A stretch of 12,104 bases of DNA. It comes from an uncultured Bacillaceae bacterium (GTDB lineage: Bacteria; Bacillota; Bacilli; Bacillales; Pradoshiaceae). The stretch is taken from contig CAJGCH010000064.1 in NCBI GenBank assembly GCA_904501845.1, positions 1 through 12,104 of the forward strand, given 5' to 3'. Position numbers and translations under genes: made by a program. Below are positions 6,602 through 12,104 of this stretch, piece by piece. How positions within the stretch are numbered: position 1 is the first letter of the stretch; each line of letters starts with the position of its first letter. The notes beneath the pieces were generated by a model. It had not been told where the DNA came from. It did not search any database and saw only the letters and a program-made list of their open reading frames with translations.

Positions 6602-8740
6602 TTATTCTTTATCTTCCATTGGCGGATATTCAATCCGATTATGGAATATGCCGGCCAGCGTTTCGCAAAGGGAAATATTCACCTTTTCCAGCTCTTTAAG
6701 CGTAATATCACATTCATTAAATTGCCCATCATTTAATTTATCCACAATAATGGACTTAACAAGTTTTTCAATAGAATCCTGTGAAGGCTTTTTCAGTGAA
6801 CGGACAGCGGCTTCCACACTGTCAGCTATCGCAATGATTGCTGCTTCCTTCGATTGCGGCTTCGGTCCTTTATACCTGTAATCATTCTCCTCAGGAGCAA
6901 GCCCCTCTTCCTTAGCCTTATAATAGAAATATTTCAAAAGGCCCGTTCCATGATGCTGTTCAATGATATCGATGATCTCCTTGGGCATTTTATACTTGCG
7001 GGCCATCTCCGCCCCATCCGTTACATGGGCCAAAATAATCTTTGCGCTTTTCTCCGGAGACAAACGATCATGCGGATTTTCGATATTTGTTTGGTTCTCG
7101 ATAAAATAAGCCGGCCGCTTCGTTTTGCCAATGTCATGATAATAGCACCCCACACGGGCAAGCAAACCATTAGCTCCTACCGCCTCACAAGCACCTTCAG
7201 CAAGGTTGGCGACCATCACGCTATGATGATACGTGCCCGGAGCCTCCATTAATATCTTGCGCAGCAATGGGTGGTTCGGATTGGATAACTCAATCATCTT
7301 CATGGAAGAAAAAATCCCAAAACTGCTCTCAAAGAAAGGCAGTAAGCCAATCGTGCTGATTGCTGAAATAATTCCAGAGGAAACAGCCACAATCGCCACC
7401 CAAATATACGGAACATCCGCCCCATTTATCCAATACAACCCCGTGATAAGCATCAGATTGACAAGCGAGCTTAAAAGGCCAGCTCCAAGGATGCTCGAAC
7501 GCTCATGACGCTGCCTCAGCAAGAGAATGCCCACCAGGCCGCTTAGAAGCACATACACCCCGAAGCTTGTCTGAACGCTCCCAGTCAGGCCGTCCTTGAA
7601 CATGATACTTCCTGCGACAGAAAGCAGGATGCCAATCGTAACGGCATACCGCTCCTTCATCAGGATTGTGATGAGCATGACAGCCATGGCCGAAGGGAAT
7701 AGATAAGCTAATGTTTCATCACTGAAGCTTGCCGTAATATGGATAAGCTTCATAAGGGTAATGCCAATCACATAAACGATGGAAAAGATAAAGATATTGT
7801 CTCTGACGTGATCAGGCGTTTCCACTTTACGGAATAAGAGATAAACCCCAGAGAAAACTAATATCAGTATCGCTCCAAGCCCTAAGTATGGAAGGAATGA
7901 CTCTTCGCTTTTCAGAAGGCCGACAAGCTTTAATTGCCTGTAAACCTCAGCATCAATCAAATATCCTTCCTCAACGATGATCTGTCCTTGAAGGATTCGG
8001 ACGGGTTCTATATTCTCTTCGGCGTTCTTCCTTGCCGTCTCGGTTGCTGCTGAATCAAAGAAGACATTCTGAATGATCGCATACCTGCCAATATCAATAG
8101 CTGCAGAACGCAAATTCGCCGTCGGAAGACTGTTATACTTGATTTGTTCCTCTACTTTCTTCTTGGCATTCTCAACCTCGTTGGCCCGTATGCCTGTCTT
8201 CATCATGTCATTGACACTGGTCATCGTGATATCTTTCGCAAGCGCCAAATCGGCCTTTGAGGAACCTAGCAAATAAAGCAGTGTTTCATCCGATATATCC
8301 TTATTAATTGTATCTGAAAGCCGGGAACGCAGATTCTTCAAATGCTTCTTCGGGTCATTGAGTACCTCTGCCTCTCCCCCATTCTCTACTTCCTCATTCT
8401 TCAGGCCTGCTTCGACAACATCCTCAGCACTTGTGAAGATATCCTCAACGATTTTTACCCTTTTCTTGACATATTCTTCATTCGGCGTGTATATGTCTTC
8501 AATCTCATTAACGGCTTTTTGTTTCTTTTCCGCTGTCTCAACCGGATCTTCAACAGTCTTCGGAGAGCGGATAGTTGTTTCTGCCACACTGAATTGCTCT
8601 ACATCTAGCTTTTCCGGCTGGACGCTGCTAAATAACAAAGTATAAGATAGCAAAGCCAATAATAATAGCAGGATTGCTTGGAGGATTGGGTTATGTTTCC
8701 AATCTTTTATGGAACGAACGGTTGTTTTCAGCCAATTCAC
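6602..8740 (-). CDS. pgpH: 7TM-HD cyclic-di-AMP phosphodiesterase PgpH (YqfF)
   Basis: A membrane phosphodiesterase that hydrolyses c-di-AMP, acting beside GdpP. The 712-residue product has an N-terminal membrane helix (about 18-39), an extracytoplasmic domain to about residue 280, a block of about seven membrane segments (roughly 285-465), then a cytoplasmic HD domain. The metal ligands line up with the Listeria enzyme: His506, His535-Asp536 (HDIGKTKRP), His572 and His596-His597 (EQHHGTG). Start choice: GTG at 8740 with a perfect AAGGAGG (8754-8748) seven bases upstream. An upstream in-frame start at 8788 would add 16 residues and place this ribosome-binding site inside the gene. It is first in its transcription unit; ybeY follows after 13 bases. 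Confidence 0.95.
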   Translation of the reverse strand: MNWLKTTVRSIKDWKHNPILQAILLLLLALLSYTLLFSSVQPEKLDVEQFSVAETTIRSPKTVEDPVETAEKKQKAVNEIEDIYTPNEEYVKKRVKIVEDIFTSAEDVVEAGLKNEEVENGGEAEVLNDPKKHLKNLRSRLSDTINKDISDETLLYLLGSSKADLALAKDITMTSVNDMMKTGIRANEVENAKKKVEEQIKYNSLPTANLRSAAIDIGRYAIIQNVFFDSAATETARKNAEENIEPVRILQGQIIVEEGYLIDAEVYRQLKLVGLLKSEESFLPYLGLGAILILVFSGVYLLFRKVETPDHVRDNIFIFSIVYVIGITLMKLIHITASFSDETLAYLFPSAMAVMLITILMKERYAVTIGILLSVAGSIMFKDGLTGSVQTSFGVYVLLSGLVGILLLRQRHERSSILGAGLLSSLVNLMLITGLYWINGADVPYIWVAIVAVSSGIISAISTIGLLPFFESSFGIFSSMKMIELSNPNHPLLRKILMEAPGTYHHSVMVANLAEGACEAVGANGLLARVGCYYHDIGKTKRPAYFIENQTNIENPHDRLSPEKSAKIILAHVTDGAEMARKYKMPKEIIDIIEQHHGTGLLKYFYYKAKEEGLAPEENDYRYKGPKPQSKEAAIIAIADSVEAAVRSLKKPSQDSIEKLVKSIIVDKLNDGQFNECDITLKELEKVNISLCETLAGIFHNRIEYPPMEDKE

Positions 8741-8796
8741 GCGCTTTCCTCCTTCGGACGGAAGATTGTCTATGTATAAATCGAACACTTGATGTA

Positions 8797-8825
8797 ATAA
8801 TATCAGTTTTTAGCTAGTGTTTCAC
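8797..8825 (-). promoter_or_regulatory. Extended -10 promoter of the pgpH-ybeY-dgkA-cdd-era unit
   Basis: On the minus strand, GTGAAA (8825-8820, 4 of 6 for -35) is followed after 17 bases by TATTAT (8802-8797, 5 of 6), with TG one base before the -10 (8805-8804). It lies between the phoH terminator and pgpH, where a promoter is expected. The mRNA leader would be about 50 bases. Confidence 0.65.
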
Positions 8826-8845
8826 CTTCTTTTCCATTTTAGGCA

Positions 8846-8889
8846 CAAAAAAGAAAGGAGCCACAGTTCATATACTGCGGCTCTCTTTC
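8846..8889 (-). terminator. Rho-independent terminator after phoH
   Basis: On the minus strand, GAAAGAGAGCCGCAG pairs with CTGTGGCTCCTTTC, with one G-T pair and a small bulge, followed by a run of six Ts. The phoH stop codon is about 10 bases upstream. It divides the yqfC-yqfD-phoH unit from the pgpH unit. Confidence 0.92.
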
Positions 8890-8897
8890 CTAGAGGC

Positions 8898-9869
8898 TTA
8901 TGATGGTTTGGTTTCATATTTCTCGTAGGCATGGATAATCTTGGCCACAAGCGGGTGTCTCACCACATCAGTTTGATCAAGATGGATAAAGGAAATTCCC
9001 TTAACACCCTTCAAAATGTTCTCCGCTGCCCTCAATCCGGACTGGATGCCCCTTGGCAAATCGATTTGAGAAGTATCGCCCGTGATAACCAATTTTGAAC
9101 CGAAGCCAAGCCGGGTCAAGAACATCTTCATCTGAGCCTGTGTCGTATTCTGCGCTTCATCCAGGATAACAAAGGCATCATCAAGGGTCCTTCCACGCAT
9201 ATAAGCTAGCGGAGCAATTTCTATTGTGCCTCGCTCAATCAGCCTTGCCGTTTGTTCCGTGCCTAATACATCATGCAATGCATCATATAACGGACGCAGA
9301 TAAGGGTCTACCTTCTCTTTCAAATCTCCCGGCAAGAATCCAAGGCTTTCCCCCGCTTCGACCGCAGGACGAGTCAAAATGATTCGCTTTACTTCTCCAT
9401 TCCTTAACGCAAGGACGGCCATGACAACTGCCAGGTATGTTTTTCCCGTTCCGGCAGGGCCTATACCAAAGACCAGATCTGTGCTCCTGATAGCCGAAAG
9501 GTATTCTTTTTGCCCAAGTGTCTTCACTCGGATTGATTTTCCTTTAGCATTCCTGGTTATCTCTTCATTATATAAATCCGCAAAATATTCAAGTGTGCCA
9601 TTCTTGGATAAATTAATGGCGTACGTGACTTCACGCGGACCTACTTTTATCCCTTTACGGACAATCACCAACAAGGCATGCAAGATTGCATCCGCACTCT
9701 CGAGATTCTCCTCGTTCCCCGCAATGCTGATTGTCTCGCCGCGTGAGATAATATTAACTGAAAGCTCACTTTCCAAAAGCTTTAGATTACTGTCATTGAC
9801 ACCAAACAGTTCTGCTGCTTCATTTGGTGATTCTAATTGTAAATTCATAAGTTTTGCTTGATCTGACAT
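8898..9869 (-). CDS. phoH: PhoH family ATPase
   Basis: A cytoplasmic P-loop ATPase of the PhoH superfamily, related to the helicase-like core of superfamily 1. Its partner is unknown, but linkage to ybeY across bacteria suggests a role in RNA metabolism. Of the 323 residues, about 35-75 resemble the N-terminal KH-like segment of Bacillus PhoH (SVNIISRGETISIAG). Walker A is GPAGTGKT at 137-144 and Walker B ends DEAQN at 237-241; LTRPAVEAGE (165-174) and ITGDTSQIDLP are further signatures. The ATG at 9869 comes three bases after the yqfD stop, and its AAGGAG lies within the last codons of yqfD. It is the last gene before a strong terminator. Confidence 0.96.
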   Translation of the reverse strand: MSDQAKLMNLQLESPNEAAELFGVNDSNLKLLESELSVNIISRGETISIAGNEENLESADAILHALLVIVRKGIKVGPREVTYAINLSKNGTLEYFADLYNEEITRNAKGKSIRVKTLGQKEYLSAIRSTDLVFGIGPAGTGKTYLAVVMAVLALRNGEVKRIILTRPAVEAGESLGFLPGDLKEKVDPYLRPLYDALHDVLGTEQTARLIERGTIEIAPLAYMRGRTLDDAFVILDEAQNTTQAQMKMFLTRLGFGSKLVITGDTSQIDLPRGIQSGLRAAENILKGVKGISFIHLDQTDVVRHPLVAKIIHAYEKYETKPS

Positions 9870-9872
9870 TCC

Positions 9873-11060
9873 TTAGTCTCCTTGAATCATCGGTTGTCCG
9901 ATTGCAATATTTTCTAAAACTTGATAATGTATAGTCATTTTAACTTTACCATTGTAACTCCGCTTGTGCAAAATTTTTTCTTCGATTATGGCCGCATCAT
10001 CCGGAGCAAGCTTTAATACATCCTGCCTGGCCATCTTTTCCGCCTGGATGACAGCTTCTTTTTCTGTATAGACTCTGACTGCTTTTTCCTTGCTTAAATA
10101 GTTCTTTTTATGAAAGGAAATTGGGACCTCGAGGCCGAAAAATCGAAATGTCTTACGATCTTCTTCCATTTCATATTCAGGGAACCCATGATCCCCAAAG
10201 CCCCATACAGGCATTTCAAAATCCCCAAATTTAACGGTATATTTAGTCTTAGAATCACCATTATAAACAAATAAATTCGTCTTTAGCGGTACAGCTACAG
10301 TTGTTTTATACCACGTTTCCGCCATTACTTTTCCTTTTGCCCCCACAAATTTCTTATTATCCTCCCTGCCGATAAACCCGCTCACCAATATTTCCCCTTT
10401 TCGAACATATTGATTTTTCTCAACCATTCCTTGTCCTCTTTCGACCATCGGCTGGACTATTGTGGCATTTTTTGCGGCTACAAGGTTCATATAGGATTCA
10501 TTCCCCTCTTCCTTCGGCTGCTTTTTCTCAACCACTTGGAATTCAAAGGTTGTCCCCTTCAGCTGTACGCCTATCCAGGTGATAGCAGGCACACGCTCAC
10601 TCAAATCCTTCTGGATATCTTCCATCTGCTCAAGTCCGAATTGCAGTTTACCGACCTTAATATCCATCTCTTCAAGGGCCTTTCGCACCTCATGCTCTGT
10701 AGCGGGGCTCGCTCCTTTTATTTCAATTCCCCATATCACGTTGGAAAGGATGAAAATGATAGAGCAAAACAAAGCAAGACCGACGAGAAGACCGCTGTAT
10801 TTCATTAGTTTCTTCCCAAAGAAAGGAGCACCCTTCCTTTCAAGAAAGGTTACCTTGCATTCACTCTTTCTTGCCGCCACTCTTAATGTACGTATTTCCT
10901 CCAGTTTCATATAAAAAACAACGGTTTCCGTTCCCATGGTCTTAACATCCCATACAAGAACTTTTTGCTCGAGGAGCCGATTAATGAACCTGGCAGCTCC
11001 TCTTCCGTTCACTTGAACTTTCACATATCCGCCCAAATGATTGGTCCAATGATTTTTCAT
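9873..11060 (-). CDS. yqfD: Sporulation protein YqfD
   Basis: The 395-residue product matches the YqfD family (about 398 residues in B. subtilis). An N-terminal cytoplasmic region (1-84, VQVNGRGAARFINRLL) is followed by one membrane helix at about 88-110. A long extracytoplasmic region follows, which begins like a POTRA-type fold (SPATEHEVRKALEEMDIKVGK). The family is tied to endospore formation and expressed in the mother cell in B. subtilis; its biochemical role is not established. AAGGGGG lies just before the ATG at 11060, 15 bases after yqfC. The pairing with yqfC is conserved and suggests an endospore-forming host. Confidence 0.94.
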   Translation of the reverse strand: MKNHWTNHLGGYVKVQVNGRGAARFINRLLEQKVLVWDVKTMGTETVVFYMKLEEIRTLRVAARKSECKVTFLERKGAPFFGKKLMKYSGLLVGLALFCSIIFILSNVIWGIEIKGASPATEHEVRKALEEMDIKVGKLQFGLEQMEDIQKDLSERVPAITWIGVQLKGTTFEFQVVEKKQPKEEGNESYMNLVAAKNATIVQPMVERGQGMVEKNQYVRKGEILVSGFIGREDNKKFVGAKGKVMAETWYKTTVAVPLKTNLFVYNGDSKTKYTVKFGDFEMPVWGFGDHGFPEYEMEEDRKTFRFFGLEVPISFHKKNYLSKEKAVRVYTEKEAVIQAEKMARQDVLKLAPDDAAIIEEKILHKRSYNGKVKMTIHYQVLENIAIGQPMIQGD

Positions 11061-11075
11061 TCAAGTTCCCCCTTG

Positions 11076-11360
11076 CTACTCTTCAAGAAATAAGACATGA
11101 TCAATCTTTCCTTCAAGCAGGATTTCCTCTGGGAGGATGGTCTTTAACACGAAACCCTCGCCCTTGACTAAGAGTTGTCCGCTCTTAAGCATTAAACGTA
11201 ATTCCTTATCCGAAAAAGCCAGCAGCCCTTTGTGGTTCTCTATGTATATATGAATTTGGCCAACCATCGTAATGCGCGGCAGGTCCATCATAATGTCTTC
11301 CGGCAGGTCCATGGTGGCTGTAACCCACCTCTTTAGCCGATTCCCCCATGCTCGGGCCAT
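11076..11360 (-). CDS. yqfC: Sporulation protein YqfC
   Basis: A 94-residue protein matching YqfC (about 93 residues in B. subtilis). The core LPEDIMMDLPRITMVGQIHIYIENHKGLLAFSDKELRL, described here as residues about 18-55, fits a small beta-rich sporulation family. It ends with KIDHVLFLEE. I chose the ATG at 11360 because AAAGGGGG lies six bases upstream and the length then fits the family; 50 extra in-frame residues up to a possible start at 11510 do not look like protein. It has no membrane segment. It is first in the yqfC-yqfD-phoH unit, and its exact function is unknown. Confidence 0.93.
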   Translation of the reverse strand: MARAWGNRLKRWVTATMDLPEDIMMDLPRITMVGQIHIYIENHKGLLAFSDKELRLMLKSGQLLVKGEGFVLKTILPEEILLEGKIDHVLFLEE

Positions 11361-11484
11361 AAAGAGCCCCCTTTCTCCCTTATCTGGATGAACATTATTG
11401 GCTTTAGGGCAAAGACTATCATTGCTGACAAGCCGCCCCAAAAGCTCAGGAGTTCTCTCCTTATAACCTATTCTCCGCTTGCGG

Positions 11485-11515
11485 CTTACATGACAAATAA
11501 AGCTCGGCAATATAC
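11485..11515 (-). promoter_or_regulatory. Weak sigma-E-like promoter candidate for yqfC-yqfD
   Basis: On the minus strand GTATATT (11515-11509) resembles the sigma-E -35 (KMATATT, 6 of 7), and CATGTAAG (11492-11485) resembles the -10 (CATACANT, 5 of 8). The spacer of 16 is longer than the usual 14-15. In B. subtilis yqfC-yqfD belong to the sigma-E regulon, which is why I searched for it. No convincing sigma-A promoter was seen in the 180 bases between the terminator and yqfC. Confidence 0.25.
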
Positions 11516-11539
11516 GAATTTAAGAAGGCTATTTCCATT

Positions 11540-11577
11540 AAAAAAGGGCCCTCCGAATATTTCGGAGGGCCCTTTTG
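11540..11577 (-). terminator. Strong symmetric terminator after the edge gene
   Basis: AAAGGGCCCTCCGAA and TTCGGAGGGCCCTTT pair perfectly over 15 bases around a three-base loop. The minus-strand side has a run of six Ts; the plus-strand side has four. It begins about five bases after the stop codon of the upstream gene. It should isolate yqfC from upstream transcription. Confidence 0.95.
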
Positions 11578-11581
11578 ACCG

Positions 11582-12104
11582 CTATCTAATATGCTTCCTT
11601 TTTGAACGAGGAGGGCCAAGAATCTCTGACATAATAATGGCTTGCCTCAGGTCAGTGCCTTGCAAATTCATGCCTGGCCTTGTTTTCCCAAGAGTTTCCT
11701 TGCTCTGTCTCGGTCTTTTGTCTTCAGGTATGGCCTTCTTCACCAGTTGAACTGGTACCGTGACCACTGGCTCAGGCTTTTTTTCTTCTGAGACGGACCC
11801 TGTAAACTTGGCCTTTTGCCTCTCATATTGTTCCTTGATTGATTGCGCCAATGTACTTGCTTCCCTCTCCAGTTCAGGTGCCCTGCCACGCTTCTTCTGC
11901 AGCTGGCGTTCCCTTTCCTGGATTTTACGGCGAAGCTCTTCATCAGCACCCGCCCTTTGAATGACCGGCCTTTCTTCCCTGCTCTCGATGATCTCTCGAT
12001 TAGGTTCAACAGGCTGAGAAGCAGGGCTCTCGCCCTTCTGCTCAGCTGTCTTATCTCTTCCGAAAAACCAGCTGATCAAGCTGATGATAATAAAAATCAA
12101 GATG
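11582..12104 (-). CDS. Uncharacterised membrane-anchored charged protein, 5' end outside the window
   Basis: The frame is open from the window edge to the stop at 11582-11584, giving at least 173 codons. A TTG at 12100 could be a start, but the hydrophobic segment (LIFIIISLISWFFG) runs right up to the edge and no ribosome-binding site is visible, so the gene probably starts further right. After this membrane segment the chain is highly charged. Residues about 54-99 (counted from the TTG) are rich in Glu, Arg, Lys and Gln, and look like a coiled coil. The C-terminus has LRQAIIMSEILGPP followed by a basic tail. Its position matches yqfB, between floA and yqfC in B. subtilis, but I cannot confirm homology. 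Function unknown. Confidence 0.75.
   Translation of the reverse strand, partial: ILIFIIISLISWFFGRDKTAEQKGESPASQPVEPNREIIESREERPVIQRAGADEELRRKIQERERQLQKKRGRAPELEREASTLAQSIKEQYERQKAKFTGSVSEEKKPEPVVTVPVQLVKKAIPEDKRPRQSKETLGKTRPGMNLQGTDLRQAIIMSEILGPPRSKRKHIR

Noticed and set aside
6854..7252. A 132-codon plus-strand frame opposite pgpH
   Set aside because: Antisense to the HD-domain region of pgpH, with no ribosome-binding site or recognisable domain.
9379..9861. A 160-codon open frame on the plus strand opposite phoH
   Set aside because: It is fully antisense to a certain gene, its peptide resembles no family I know, and such frames are common opposite conserved coding regions.
11361..11510. 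In-frame N-terminal extension of yqfC by 50 residues
   Set aside because: There is a good ribosome-binding site at the internal ATG (11360), the family length fits the shorter form, and the extension lies in the promoter region after a terminator.
11388..11750. A 120-codon plus-strand frame crossing the terminator at 11540-11577
   Set aside because: It runs through a perfect hairpin terminator and lies opposite two minus-strand genes, which is not compatible with a real gene.
1..12104. CRISPR arrays, insertion sequences, tRNA or rRNA genes, phage or defence genes
   Set aside because: No repeated spaced units, no transposase-like frames, no terminal repeats and no tRNA cloverleaf were seen; gene order is conserved housekeeping throughout.

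Overview
The window looks like the chromosome of a low-to-mid GC Firmicute of the family Bacillaceae, related to Bacillus but not B. subtilis itself. The gene order matches the B. subtilis yqeY-sigA neighbourhood: yqfC, yqfD, phoH, yqfF/pgpH, ybeY, dgkA, cdd, era, yqzL, recO, glycyl-tRNA synthetase, ccpN, yqfL/ppsR. All genes are on the minus strand, so transcription runs from high to low coordinates. One clear difference from B. subtilis is a single-chain, homodimer-type glycyl-tRNA synthetase where B. subtilis has separate glyQ and glyS subunits.

Layout in the direction of transcription. (1) 12104-11582: the 3' part of an unrecognised membrane-anchored, charged protein, closed by a near-perfect terminator hairpin. 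(2) 11360-8898: yqfC-yqfD-phoH, two sporulation-family genes and a PhoH-type ATPase, ending in a terminator at about 8846-8889. (3) 8825-4422: an extended -10 promoter, then the tightly packed pgpH-ybeY-dgkA-cdd-era run. It covers c-di-AMP breakdown, rRNA maturation, lipid kinase, pyrimidine salvage and 30S assembly. Junctions are overlaps or gaps of under 20 bases, and two genes use non-ATG starts (GTG, TTG). (4) 4421-3301: a 190-base gap with a weak hairpin and a possible 21-residue ORF, then the small gene yqzL and recO. (5) 3283-1464: a sigma-A-like promoter starting just after the recO stop, a complete glycine T-box leader (specifier GGC, T-box sequence, terminator/antiterminator), glyQS and its terminator. 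(6) 1442-1: a promoter, the gluconeogenesis repressor gene ccpN, and its modulator yqfL/ppsR, which is cut off by the window edge.

This is a conserved housekeeping region. I see no mobile element, CRISPR array, tRNA, rRNA or defence-like system. The points most worth a second look are a sequence fitting the CcpN operator consensus inside ccpN's own promoter, flanked by a spaced inverted repeat; the T-box leader, which is probably also the 3' end former for recO transcripts; the unrecognised protein at the right edge; and the small ORF upstream of yqzL.
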